From: CAZCFB01 sp964511535
Lineage (GTDB): Bacteria > Myxococcota_A > Polyangia > GCA-2747355 > CAZCFB01
Assembly: GCA_964511535.1 (NCBI GenBank)
Contig: CAZEFW010000019.1
Span: 16,222 to 80,221, forward strand
Direction: 5' to 3'
DNA length: 64,000 nt
The position numbers were made by a program, and so were the translations under genes. The notes beneath the pieces were generated by a model. That model ran no database searches. It worked only from the letters and a program-made list of their open reading frames with translations, and had not been told where the DNA came from. Positions 17,204 to 26,036 of this stretch are shown in pieces (positions within the stretch are counted from its first letter, which is position 1; the number at the start of each line of letters is the position of its first letter).

Positions 17204-18895
17204 CTACGGCTTGAAGGCCGCGGTGGAGATGTCGGGTGCCGTGGTGGCGGTGAAGCCGTCGCGGAACAGCACAAGGCTATGCTCGGCGCCGCGTGAGGCG
17301 GCGGCGGCCTCCATCTGATCCCCGGAGATGGTGATCTTCATCGGCGTGGCCGACGACGGATTGCCTGCTGTCGAGACGCTGCGGGCCAACAGGTCGAGGC
17401 CGAGGGTGCTGCCGCTCTTTTCGCTCCAGGCCAGCAGGTACTTGCAGCCGTCGTACGCCAGCGCCGGGTCGGACACGGTCCCCGAGCGTAGAGTCGGCGT
17501 CGCCGTGGTCACGCCAGTGCTGGCCACCAGCGCGCCCCGGATCGCGGTGCCGCCGTCGGCCCACACCACCAGCCAGCCGGTGGGGCTCGACGCCACCACG
17601 GGCGCCAGCTTGACGGTGGAGGTCGAGGCCAGCGCCACCGGGTTGCCCCCGGCGGGCTTACCCTGGCCGGTCAGGCGCTGGACGTAGATGTCCTGGTTGG
17701 TGCCCTTGCGCCCGTCCTGCCACGCGGCCAGGTAGCCGCCCGGGCCGCTGGCCACAGCCGGCGCCTTGATGCCGATGGCGGTGGACAGGGTGTAGTAGGC
17801 GGTGGTGCCGTGGCGCACCGAGCGCAGTCGCGGCTGGGAGCCGAAGCCGTTGTTGAAGTCTCGCCACAGCACCACGAAGCCGGAGCCATCGGACGCCACC
17901 GCGGGCTGGTCCTGATCGTTCTTCTCGCTGGTCACGGCCAGGGCGGCGCCCACCTTGGCGATCTTGCAGCCCGTGACAGTGACGGAGGAGGCGTAGATGT
18001 CGCGGCCACTCTTGGCGAAGTCCCGGCTGTCGGTCCAGACCACCAGGAACTGACCGCCGCCGTACGCCACCGCGGGCTCGTCCTCGGCGACCTGCGCGGT
18101 GGCGATGTCGAAGGGCCCGAACTTGACCGAGCCGTCGCCCAGCACGGCCCCGCGGATGTTGGCCTGCCCCTTGGACAGGTCGCGCCACACCGCCAGGTAG
18201 CAGCCGCCGCCGGCGGCCAGGGCGGGCAGGCCCTGGATGCCCGTGGCCTTGGTTACCGGCACGCCGCTCGGAGTGGCCAGGGACACGGTGTTCTTGCATG
18301 ACCCGGGCTTGGTATCCGGCGCCGGGACCTTGTCGGATGGGGCGGCCGTGTCGGATGGGATCTTCTTGTCAGGCGGCACCGCCTTGTCCAGCAGCTTGGC
18401 CTTGTCCGGCGGCGTGGTCTTGTCCAGCGGCTTGAACTTGTCAGCGGGCGGCCCCTTGTCCAGCTGGTCGCCCTGGTCGACCTCGCCCGCGTCGGGCTTG
18501 CTCCCATCTGCCTTGCCGAGGTCCACCGCCGGACCGTCCGGACGGCCCCCGTCCGGCACCGCGCTGTCCTTGACGCCCCCGTCGGTCCCCTTGCACTTGC
18601 CGGCCAGACACTCGCGCAGGGCGCACTCGTCGTCGAAGCGGCACATCGCCCCGCCAGGCCGGGTCCCCACGCCGCACTTGCCCAGCACGCAGCGGAAGGA
18701 GCGGCACTCGCCGCGGTCGATACAGTCCGCGCCGTTGGGCCACGGGTCCTTGAGCACGCAGGTGCCCGCGTGGCACACCCCCTGGATGCACTGCTCCGCC
18801 GAGGCGCAGCCGTAGTTCACCGGCCGCTGCACGGTCTCGTCACAGGCGGCCAGCGCCAGGACGAGCAGCGGTATGTAGCCCGGCCACCGCGTCAT
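17204..18895 (-). CDS. Surface lipoprotein, divergent family member lacking the CGNGKLDP module
   Basis: 563 residues. Lipobox LAAC (Cys18), three Cys-rich modules (CIQGVCHAGTC and others) and a Lys-rich Asp-Pro linker (PPDKAKLLDKA) come first. The family's CGNGKLDP module is absent and the linker leads almost directly into propeller-like repeats (AVAYGGGQFLVVW, PAVASDGSGFVVLW). ATG overlaps the upstream paralogue stop as ATGA. It converges on copy 3 with 46 bp between stops. Surface role inferred. Confidence 0.86.
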   Translation of the reverse strand: MTRWPGYIPLLVLALAACDETVQRPVNYGCASAEQCIQGVCHAGTCVLKDPWPNGADCIDRGECRSFRCVLGKCGVGTRPGGAMCRFDDECALRECLAGKCKGTDGGVKDSAVPDGGRPDGPAVDLGKADGSKPDAGEVDQGDQLDKGPPADKFKPLDKTTPPDKAKLLDKAVPPDKKIPSDTAAPSDKVPAPDTKPGSCKNTVSLATPSGVPVTKATGIQGLPALAAGGGCYLAVWRDLSKGQANIRGAVLGDGSVKFGPFDIATAQVAEDEPAVAYGGGQFLVVWTDSRDFAKSGRDIYASSVTVTGCKIAKVGAALAVTSEKNDQDQPAVASDGSGFVVLWRDFNNGFGSQPRLRSVRHGTTAYYTLSTAIGIKAPAVASGPGGYLAAWQDGRKGTNQDIYVQRLTGQGKPAGGNPVALASTSTVKLAPVVASSPTGWLVVWADGGTAIRGALVASTGVTTATPTLRSGTVSDPALAYDGCKYLLAWSEKSGSTLGLDLLARSVSTAGNPSSATPMKITISGDQMEAAAASRGAEHSLVLFRDGFTATTAPDISTAAFKP

Positions 18896-20622
18896 GGCCC
18901 CTTGCCGAATTTGATGGACCGGGCCGCCAGCGCGCCCGCGTAGTAGCCGTTTTGCCACACCACCATGAACTGGCCGCCGCCGTAAGCGATCTCGGGGTAC
19001 TTCTGGTCCGTGCCGCCCCAGGCCACAGAGAAGATGGAGCCCAGCAGCTTGCCCTTGCTGTCCAGGCGCGCCACCTTGATGTCCTGGTTGTTGTTCCCCA
19101 CCTTCTCCTGCCACGCCACCAGATAGCGCTTGCCGTCGAAGGCGATGGTCGGCTCTGTCTTTTGGTTGGTGTTGATGGAGATGATCAGCGGCGTCTTGGG
19201 CACCGCACCCGACGCGCTCACCGGCTTGGCCAGGATGTCATAGCCGCCCTGGCGCGTGTCCTCCCAGACCACCAGCCCGGCGCCCTGCCCGTCCGCGGCC
19301 ACGTCCGGGTTTCGCTGGATCCCGCTGGCCGTGCTGATGGCGATGTCGGTGGAGAGCCCCGGCTTGCCGGTGGCGGCCACCAGCGTGCCGCCCACGTCCC
19401 AGGCCTTCGTTGTCCGGCCCCAGGCCACCAGGTGGTGCGAGCCGGTCCACGCCGCCGAAGGCACCATGTCGTGATAGCCGGGAGACGTGGACAGCTTGTG
19501 GCTCCCCTGGGCCGTGCCCGTGGGGGACACCAGCCGGGCGTACACGTGGGCCCCGGACACCGAGTAGCTCACCAGGAAGTTGTTGCCGTCGAAGGAGACC
19601 GCCGGGCTGCCGCCAGTGCCGAGCTTGATGCCGAAGGGCGTGGTCACCTTGCCGCCCTGCACGAGGGTGGCGCCCACCGCGGTGCCCCAGGCAACCAGGT
19701 AGCGTATGCCGTCCGAGGCCACCGCCGGCCGCAGCTCCCGCGAGGCGGTGGAGGTCACCACGAAGCGCGTCCCCACCTTGCCCGCCGCGCTCACCGTGGC
19801 GGCGGCGATGTGCTCCTGATATGAGCCGGTGGACCACTGCCAGGCCACCAGGAAGTCCTTGTTGTCCGAGCCCACGGCCGGGCGCGTGGCGCCCTTGCCC
19901 TTGAGCGTGGGCATGTTGAGCTGCGGCCCGAGCAGGTAGCAGGCGCGGTCGTCCAGCTGGCAGTTGAGGCAGTCCAGCGCGCCGGCGGTGAATCCCTGGG
20001 TCTTGCAGGTCTTGCCGCCCAGCAGCGCGCCGTCGCACACCTCGGTCGGATCGAGCTTGCCGTTGCCGCACAGGCTGGCGTCCGGCTGCATCAGGTCCGG
20101 CGGGGTCTGGTCTGGCACTTGCGCGTCGGGCAGCGGCGCGTCGGGCTGAAGCTGGTCAGGCGCCTGCTTGTCGGGCTGCGTCTTATCGGGCAGCGCGGCG
20201 TCGGGCCTGCGCAGGTCCGGCCGGGGCATATCCGGCGCTGCCTGGTCGGCAACGCCCGCGTCCGGCGCAGGCCCGCCGTCGACGCCCAGGCCGATGCATG
20301 TACCCTCCGGCCCGCATCGCCCGTCGAAGCACTGCTCGTCGTGCACGCACGCTTCTCCCGGTTTGCCCTTGCCAGCCAGGCAGAAGCCGTTTTTGCAGTT
20401 GAAGGACTTGCACTCGCCGTTGCTCTGGCACCGGGCGCCCTTCTTCTTGTCCAGCGTGGCGCACTCGCCCGACCAGCAGACGCTGTCGGCGCAGTCCTTG
20501 TTGGTGGTGCAGGTGCTGCCCACCGGCTCGCCCGCGGGCTCGTCGGAGCAGGCGAAGATTAGCGCCGACATCAGCATTGCCATCCGGGCTCCCCCGGCCG
20601 CCCCCGGTCTCATCCTGGACAT
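18892..20622 (-). CDS. Surface lipoprotein, same family, copy 4
   Basis: 576 residues. Lipobox IFAC (Cys25), Cys modules (CADSVCWSGEC, CKSFNCKNGFC), long Pro-Asp linker, CGNGKLDPTEVCDG module and propeller repeats (IAYGGGQFMVVW) ending RSIKFGKGP. It starts in a TGATG overlap with the FGE-fold gene and ends in an ATGA overlap with 17204-18895. It is therefore the third gene of a four-gene operon TPR/PEGA, FGE-fold, copy 4, divergent copy. Confidence 0.88.
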   Translation of the reverse strand: MSRMRPGAAGGARMAMLMSALIFACSDEPAGEPVGSTCTTNKDCADSVCWSGECATLDKKKGARCQSNGECKSFNCKNGFCLAGKGKPGEACVHDEQCFDGRCGPEGTCIGLGVDGGPAPDAGVADQAAPDMPRPDLRRPDAALPDKTQPDKQAPDQLQPDAPLPDAQVPDQTPPDLMQPDASLCGNGKLDPTEVCDGALLGGKTCKTQGFTAGALDCLNCQLDDRACYLLGPQLNMPTLKGKGATRPAVGSDNKDFLVAWQWSTGSYQEHIAAATVSAAGKVGTRFVVTSTASRELRPAVASDGIRYLVAWGTAVGATLVQGGKVTTPFGIKLGTGGSPAVSFDGNNFLVSYSVSGAHVYARLVSPTGTAQGSHKLSTSPGYHDMVPSAAWTGSHHLVAWGRTTKAWDVGGTLVAATGKPGLSTDIAISTASGIQRNPDVAADGQGAGLVVWEDTRQGGYDILAKPVSASGAVPKTPLIISINTNQKTEPTIAFDGKRYLVAWQEKVGNNNQDIKVARLDSKGKLLGSIFSVAWGGTDQKYPEIAYGGGQFMVVWQNGYYAGALAARSIKFGKGP

Positions 20623-21668
20623 CACTTCTTCCTCGCGCACCTGAACCCCACGTATGGCGGGGCGCCCTGGGCCTTGCGCCGCACGTAGAGCCGGTGGAAG
20701 CACTTGTCGTGCATGTAGTCCCCGCCCCGGATCACGCCGGCGCCGGTGAGGGCGGTCGAAGACGCGGGCGGCGCGGCGTAGGCGCCCGCCTTGCAGATGC
20801 TCAGCCGCTTGGGCAGGCACTCGTAGATCGCGCACTCGGACTTGTCGTCCTCGCAGGTCTTGCAGGTGCTGCCCTTGCGCTGGCAGGCCGAATCGTAGCC
20901 GCTCTTGCCATCGCACAGCGCGTACTGGTCCCAGCCGTCGAGGACCCACTCGGCCACGTTGGACGCCATGTTGCGCACCAGCAGCGCGGTGCGATCCTGC
21001 TCCGAGTAGCGCACATGCTGCGGCAGCGAGGCGCAGTCCGACGTGACGGCGAAGCGGTCGGCGCCCCGGGCGCAGCCCGAGTCGAACACGCCGGACCAGG
21101 GGAAGGTGCGCATCTCCTTTTTGTCCGGGCCGAGGCGCGCCGCCCGGGCCCACTGGGCCTCGGTGGGCAGGTCCTTGCCGAGGAACTGGCAGTACTCCCG
21201 CGCCTGCTGGCGGGTCACCTGGACCACCGGGTGGTCGTCGAAGTCGGGGTCCTCGAAGTACTTCACGCCGTTGACCCTGTCCGAGGCCGGCCTGGAGCAG
21301 ACGCCGAACTCCACGCAGAAGCGGTACTGCGCGTTGGTCACCTCGTGCTCGTCGATGGAGAAGTCGGGCAGGTTCACCACCCGCGCCCGGGGCAGCCAGG
21401 ACAGGTCCTGCACCCACGCCGTGGCGTCGCTGGTCTCGCTGAACATGTCGCAGCGCTGGGGCCGGTCGCCGGTGGAGTCACAGCGCAGCACGGTCTTGAC
21501 GGTGCTGCCGAGCACCGCCTCGAGCTCCGCCTTTGTGGGCGGGCCGAGGCGGAAGCTGCCCCCGGGGATCTCCACCATGGGCGTCACCTTGGGCGGGTCC
21601 CGGGGCTCGAAGCAGCCAACGGCCAGCAGCACCGCCGCGGCCAGCGATATGCGTACAGGGCCACGCAT
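20622..21668 (-). CDS. FGE/sulfatase-modifying-fold lipoprotein, probably not a formylglycine enzyme
   Basis: 348 residues, lipobox AVGC (Cys19), then an FGE-sulfatase domain: MVEIPGGSFRLG, DEHEVTNAQYRFC, LPTEAQWARAAR, NVAEWVLDGW, IRGGDYMHDKC and GFRCA are all typical. In true formylglycine-generating enzymes two Cys near the C-terminus bind copper. Here the first seems kept (DKCFHR) but the second position holds Tyr. It is also exported. It is thus more likely a binding or structural module. It is coupled by TGATG overlaps to both neighbours. Confidence 0.85.
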   Translation of the reverse strand: MRGPVRISLAAAVLLAVGCFEPRDPPKVTPMVEIPGGSFRLGPPTKAELEAVLGSTVKTVLRCDSTGDRPQRCDMFSETSDATAWVQDLSWLPRARVVNLPDFSIDEHEVTNAQYRFCVEFGVCSRPASDRVNGVKYFEDPDFDDHPVVQVTRQQAREYCQFLGKDLPTEAQWARAARLGPDKKEMRTFPWSGVFDSGCARGADRFAVTSDCASLPQHVRYSEQDRTALLVRNMASNVAEWVLDGWDQYALCDGKSGYDSACQRKGSTCKTCEDDKSECAIYECLPKRLSICKAGAYAAPPASSTALTGAGVIRGGDYMHDKCFHRLYVRRKAQGAPPYVGFRCARKK

Positions 21669-22660
21669 CAAAAGCGCCACCCGACCGAGGCAGCGGCCCC
21701 GCCCGGCGCTGGCGCCACGCCGACCATGGGCGCGCTCCCCGGGGCTCCGGTCTCCACCAGCTCCTGGCTCATCACGTACATCACCAGGCTGGTCACGCCC
21801 ACGCCGAGCATCACCCCCCCGGCGACGTAGCCCGCGATGGCCAGGTCGCGGTCGTCGAAGTGATCCTCGCTGCGGTAGTGCTTGTTCGCCTCCAGGTTGT
21901 AGTACAGGCCCACCGCGCCGCCTGCCACGGCCAGGGCGCCACCGCCCACCGCGCCGATGAGCCACAGGGGGTTGCGCCGCCACTGGGGCAGGCGCATCAG
22001 GGTGACCACCACGTCCACCTGCTGCCCCGGCTTGACCTGCACCTCGCGCGAAAAGGGCTCGTAGCCGGCGAGGTCAACCCGCACCACATGTTTGCCCGGC
22101 TTGACCTGGATCGGGCGCGTGACCGGGCTCACCGCCCGGGGCGCGTCGTCCACCAGCACCTGCACCCGGGGGATGTCCAGGCCGAGCACGCGGATCCGGC
22201 CAGGCTTGACCTTCGCCGCCGCAGCTTCCCGCAGCTTGCGGGCCCGGATCCGGCTCCGCAGCGCCTTGATGTGCTGGTTCACCTCTTGCTCGTAAAAGGG
22301 CGGCTTGTCCGGGTAGTGGCGCGGCCACTCGTCGAGGTAGAGCTTGTAGAAGAAGAGCGCCTTGTCGTCGTTGCCCAGGTTGCGGTGACACTGGGCCATG
22401 TTCAGGGTGATGCTCGGCTTGCTGACATGCTGGGCCGCCTCCTGGAACCGCGCCAGCGCATCGCTGAACTTGCCCTGGCGATAGAGCACCTGCCCCTGCT
22501 GGAACAGCTCCTTGGCCCGGGCGGCAGAGTCAGCCTGTGCGCCGGCCGGCCAGCCCAGCGCCAGCAGCGCCAACAGCGCCGCAGCTCGGCATCCGGTACT
22601 GACGATGTTGCGCCTGGCTGTGGGGGCGTCCTGCTGGGACGCCCTGGTCGCTTCGCCCAT
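21668..22660 (-). CDS. TPR/PEGA membrane protein
   Basis: 330 residues: a signal or anchor segment, TPR repeats (LNMAQCHRNLGNDDKALFFY), a PEGA-like beta domain (VLVDDAPRAVSPVT to QQVDVVVTL), and two hydrophobic helices, ending in GGAAASVGWRF. The TPR core closely matches the protein at 46536-47423 and the tail the ones at 46536 and 56666. Start ATG 22660 is chosen over GTG 22690 because GATAAT lies 6 nt upstream. It is the first gene of the FGE/lipoprotein operon. Confidence 0.82.
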   Translation of the reverse strand: MGEATRASQQDAPTARRNIVSTGCRAAALLALLALGWPAGAQADSAARAKELFQQGQVLYRQGKFSDALARFQEAAQHVSKPSITLNMAQCHRNLGNDDKALFFYKLYLDEWPRHYPDKPPFYEQEVNQHIKALRSRIRARKLREAAAAKVKPGRIRVLGLDIPRVQVLVDDAPRAVSPVTRPIQVKPGKHVVRVDLAGYEPFSREVQVKPGQQVDVVVTLMRLPQWRRNPLWLIGAVGGGALAVAGGAVGLYYNLEANKHYRSEDHFDDRDLAIAGYVAGGVMLGVGVTSLVMYVMSQELVETGAPGSAPMVGVAPAPGGAAASVGWRF

Positions 22661-22666
22661 GGTCCC

Positions 22667-22672
22667 ATTATC
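22667..22672 (-). promoter_or_regulatory. -10 like element close to the TPR/PEGA gene start
   Basis: GATAAT on the minus strand, 6 nt before ATG 22660, fits the leaderless pattern seen elsewhere in the window. No good -35 was found. Confidence 0.35.
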
Positions 22673-22801
22673 CCGATTCTGGCCTGGCACTGGTTGCCTA
22701 AATATAACCAGCCATTACGACAGCGCAAAGGCCGCTTGCTGCTCCGCTAGCATCACCTACATTAAGTACTGCCTGCAACGCTTAAGGATTGGAGGACCAG
22801 G

Positions 22802-24019
22802 ATGGACCGGATCCCTGGCTGGTGGCGCATGTGCTCGTTGCTCTTCGCCGCGGCGTTGAGCGTGGCCTGCGCGGATGACGACGACTTCCTTCCCAGGGAC
22901 AACGGCATCGACCTGGTCGCTGGCGACCTGGTGCGCAGGCCCGACGCACCGGCGCCCGATGCAGGGGCATCGGACCGCGCATTGCCAGACGCTCCCGCGC
23001 CCGACGCGCCGGTGCCCGACCGGGCGCTGACCCCGGACCTCCAGGCGCCAGATGGGCCGCGACCGGACGCGCCCGTCCCTGACATGCCCCCGCTCGACAC
23101 GGCGGTGCCGGACCTGCCGGTGCCGGACCTGCCGGTGCCGGACCAGCCGGTGCCGGATCTGCCGGTGCCGGACTTGCCGGTGCCGGATCTGCCGGTGCCG
23201 GATCAGAACACTCTGAAGCCCGCCGGCAAGGGCTGCGCCAAGGGCAGCGAGTGCCAGAGCGGCGTCTGTAATCCGGTGAAGCTCGTCTTCAGCGGCAAGC
23301 GCAAGCAGAGCACGCCGTTCAACGTGCCGCTGTCCAAGGTCAAGACCCTCGGCACCCAGGGCGTGGTGGGCAGCAACGGCACCGGGCCGATCCCGGTGTG
23401 GCCTGGCACCGGCGCCATCGGCGCGTACCTCAAGATGGACAGCCCGAACATCGGCGCCTCGCCCTGGTCCATGTCCTCCAAGAGCCACGGCGGCCTGAGC
23501 AGCCTGAGCAGCCTGGCCCAGAGCGGCCTGCGCTTCGACTTCAGCGGCCTGTCCCTGGTGACCAAGCCGCTTTCGGATCTGCGCACCAAGGGCAAGATCC
23601 TGTTTTCCGATCCGCAGCTGCAGGCCACCACCAACCTGATCTACTTCCACAGCGAGCGCACCAGCAACAACAGCAAGGGCCACCGCTCGGAGAAGCGCAC
23701 CTACCACACCGGCAGCTTCAAGATCCTGAGCGCGGCCGGGGCCACGCTGGCCCAGGGCGCCATCACGTATGTCAACTTCATCATCGACTACGACAACCTC
23801 AAGCACTTCGGCTGGGGCCGCATGACCGTCTCGGCTGGCAGCGCCCTGTATACCGAGCTGATGGCCGCCTTCGGCAAGGCCGAGCTGGTGCTCGGGGTGG
23901 GCAGCCTGGACCTGCCTGTCTACTGGGACAATCCAAACGGTACGCCGCTGTCGGGCATGTTCGCGGTGTACAACATGGACATGGCGGTCAAGGCCCTGGG
24001 CGAGGGGATCTGCAAGTAG
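22802..24019 (+). CDS. Lipoprotein with VPDLP repeat linker
   Basis: 405 residues; lipobox SVAC (Cys23) then an acidic DDDD patch. A linker of Pro-Asp units becomes a near-perfect 15-bp DNA tandem (about 23103-23205) encoding VPDLP/VPDQP. One short Cys module (CAKGSECQSGVC) leads into a C-terminal domain of about 260 residues that I do not recognise; it is Ser/Lys-rich and lacks the propeller motif of the neighbouring family. GGAGG precedes the start. Confidence 0.85.
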   Translation: MDRIPGWWRMCSLLFAAALSVACADDDDFLPRDNGIDLVAGDLVRRPDAPAPDAGASDRALPDAPAPDAPVPDRALTPDLQAPDGPRPDAPVPDMPPLDTAVPDLPVPDLPVPDQPVPDLPVPDLPVPDLPVPDQNTLKPAGKGCAKGSECQSGVCNPVKLVFSGKRKQSTPFNVPLSKVKTLGTQGVVGSNGTGPIPVWPGTGAIGAYLKMDSPNIGASPWSMSSKSHGGLSSLSSLAQSGLRFDFSGLSLVTKPLSDLRTKGKILFSDPQLQATTNLIYFHSERTSNNSKGHRSEKRTYHTGSFKILSAAGATLAQGAITYVNFIIDYDNLKHFGWGRMTVSAGSALYTELMAAFGKAELVLGVGSLDLPVYWDNPNGTPLSGMFAVYNMDMAVKALGEGICK

Positions 24020-24039
24020 GGCAAGAGCGACGTCTTGCC
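24020..24039 (+). terminator. Hairpin directly after the VPDLP lipoprotein
   Basis: Perfect 7-bp stem GGCAAGA/TCTTGCC with a 6-nt loop starting right after the TAG stop. No T tract follows, so rho-independent termination is uncertain. Confidence 0.35.
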
Positions 24040-24065
24040 GCCCGAGAGCTCACAGGTGATACCAG

Positions 24066-24338
24066 CCACGCGGCAGGATGCCGCGTCTACTCTTTGCCCT
24101 TCGCCGCGCTTGTAGAAGCGGCGTCTCGCCGCTTCAAGCCACGCGGCAGGATGCCGCGTCTACTCTTTGCCCTTCGCCGCGCTTGTAGAAGNNNNNNNNN
24201 NNNNNNNNNNNNNNNNNNNNNNNNNNNNNNNNNNNNNNNNNNNNNNNNNNNNNNNNNNNNNNNNNNNNNNNNNNNNNNNNNNNNNNNNNNNCGGCGTCTC
24301 GCCGCTTCAAGCCACGCGGCAGGATGCCGCGTCCACCA
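24066..24338. repeat. 73-bp direct repeat carrying two perfect hairpins, with assembly gap
   Basis: The unit contains ACGCGGC-AGGAT-GCCGCGT and AAGCGGCG-TCT-CGCCGCTT, both perfect inverted repeats. Copies begin at about 24066 and 24139, and a third resumes after 100 N (24192-24291). The number of copies is unknown. It fills the space between two convergent genes and stops at the kinase 3' end. There is no open frame with coding character; it may be a dispersed hairpin repeat or a transcription barrier. Confidence 0.75.
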
Positions 24339-25931
24339 CTAGAAGAACTCCACCGCGGTCTCGCCCATCTTGCTCTTCGGCTTCTTGGCTGGCTTGGGTC
24401 CGGGAGCGGGTTTGGGATCGGGAGCGGGAGCGGGTTTGGGATCGGGAGCGGGAGCGGGTTTGGGATCGGGAGCGGGTGCGGGTTTGGGATCGGGAGCGGG
24501 TGCCGGGGCGGGTCTGGGCCGCTTCGAGGCCGGGCGGGCCTTCTTCTTCACCGGGCGTGGGCGCGGGGCGCGCGTATCCATCTTCGCTCGCTGGTCCGGG
24601 GTCACGCCAGCGTCAGCCGCGGGCTGGACCGTGGCGACGGCGTCAGGGACCCTGTCGAGCAGGGGCGCCGGCCTCGTCGCCGCTGACGTGGACGCCGGCC
24701 TGGACGGAGTCTCCCCCGGTCCGCTGAAGAGCATCACCACCACCACCCCGGCCAGGCCGAGCACCACCACGCCCGCCAGCAGCATGCGCCGGGTGCCGGA
24801 GCCGGCCGGCTCGGGCTCCGGCTCTTGCCGCTCGCCCGTCACGTTGGACAGCGTGGCGATGCTCTCTGCCGGCCCCGGATCCTGGCTCACCATGCTCAGG
24901 GTCCCGTTCGCGGAGATCTCCGCCGAGACCGTGTCATCATCGCCGGAGATGGCCGTGGGGCCGGTGGGCTCGCCCTCCGCTTCTGTGCCGCCGACAGGCT
25001 CCTGCGGGTGAGGGCCGGTCATGCCCTGCCGGGTATTGATCGACGGCTGTGAGTGCTCCCCTGCCGCCAGGGCCGCGCCCATGGCCGCCACCATGTCCTC
25101 CACCCGCTGGTAGCGCTGCGCCTTGTCCTTGGACAGCGCCTTGTGCACCACATGGGCCAGCGCGGTGGGAAGCTCCGGCGCCACCTCGCACAGGTGAGGC
25201 GGCTCTGCGTTGACGACCAGGGCCAGGATGCCCACCAGCGTCGGCGCGTTGAACGGGTATTTGCCGGTGAGCGCGCGGTAGCAGATGCCGCCCAGGGCGA
25301 AGATGTCGGTGGTGTGATCCACCCCGTCCAGGTCCTGGCCCGCCTGCTCCGGGGACATGTAGTACGCGGTGCCGAGCAGGGCGTTTTGCCGGGTGAGCAT
25401 GGTCTTGCTGTGCTTGATCTTGGAGATGCCGAAGTCGAGGATCTTGGCCAGAGACCGCCCCCCGCCCGCGTCGAGCAGGAAGATGTTCTCGGGCTTCATG
25501 TCCCGATGCACCACCCCCTGGTCATGGGCCGCTTGCAGGGCGCTGCCCACCTGCTCCACGATCTGCAGCACCGTGGCCGGCGACAGCTTCTTGCTGCGCC
25601 TGAGCAGCTGGCCCATGTCCTCGCCCGCCATGTACTCCATGACCATGTAGGGCGAGCCGTCATCCAGCTCGAGGAAGTCGAGCACGCTGATGATGTGGGG
25701 GTGGCCCAGCTCGCTGGCGATCTCGGCCTCGCGGCGGAAGCGAGCGAAGGTCTGCTCGTCCCCGGCTGCCTGGGGCAGGATCATCTTGATGGCGAAGCGC
25801 TTCTTCTTGAGGCGCACATGGCTCGCCTCGTACACCGCGCCCATGCCGCCCTTGGCGATGAGCCGCTTGACGACATACGTGTCGTTCAGCGTCTTGCCGA
25901 TCAGGTCAGGCTGGTTGTCGGGTGCGCTCAT
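24339..25931 (-). CDS. Transmembrane Ser/Thr protein kinase with Pro-Ala repeat tail
   Basis: 530 residues. Kinase domain about 19-290 with AKGGMGAVYEA, Lys49 in FAIKM, HRDMKPEN (Asp144), DFG (Asp167) and SPEQ. One membrane helix at about 383-403. The outer tail is short, Lys/Arg-rich, then four to five 8-residue units PAPAPDPK (24-bp DNA repeats at 24402-24505), ending GETAVEFF. That end resembles the tails of the kinases at 46512 and 50162. An AGGA sequence precedes the start and TACAAT lies about 35 nt further up. Confidence 0.92.
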   Translation of the reverse strand: MSAPDNQPDLIGKTLNDTYVVKRLIAKGGMGAVYEASHVRLKKKRFAIKMILPQAAGDEQTFARFRREAEIASELGHPHIISVLDFLELDDGSPYMVMEYMAGEDMGQLLRRSKKLSPATVLQIVEQVGSALQAAHDQGVVHRDMKPENIFLLDAGGGRSLAKILDFGISKIKHSKTMLTRQNALLGTAYYMSPEQAGQDLDGVDHTTDIFALGGICYRALTGKYPFNAPTLVGILALVVNAEPPHLCEVAPELPTALAHVVHKALSKDKAQRYQRVEDMVAAMGAALAAGEHSQPSINTRQGMTGPHPQEPVGGTEAEGEPTGPTAISGDDDTVSAEISANGTLSMVSQDPGPAESIATLSNVTGERQEPEPEPAGSGTRRMLLAGVVVLGLAGVVVVMLFSGPGETPSRPASTSAATRPAPLLDRVPDAVATVQPAADAGVTPDQRAKMDTRAPRPRPVKKKARPASKRPRPAPAPAPDPKPAPAPDPKPAPAPDPKPAPAPDPKPAPGPKPAKKPKSKMGETAVEFF

Positions 25932-26036
25932 TGCTGTCCTGCGGGCTCCACGGAGCCGCTTCGACAGCTAATTGTATGCGAGGTGGCGGCCAGCGCAAAG
26001 ATGCGGCCGCGAGACGGGATCCCCCCTTTTTGCAGA

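Noticed and set aside
24300..24340. Rho-independent terminator between the lipoprotein and kinase at 24019/24339
   Set aside because: Strong stems are present but no T tract on either strand; listed as a repeat instead.
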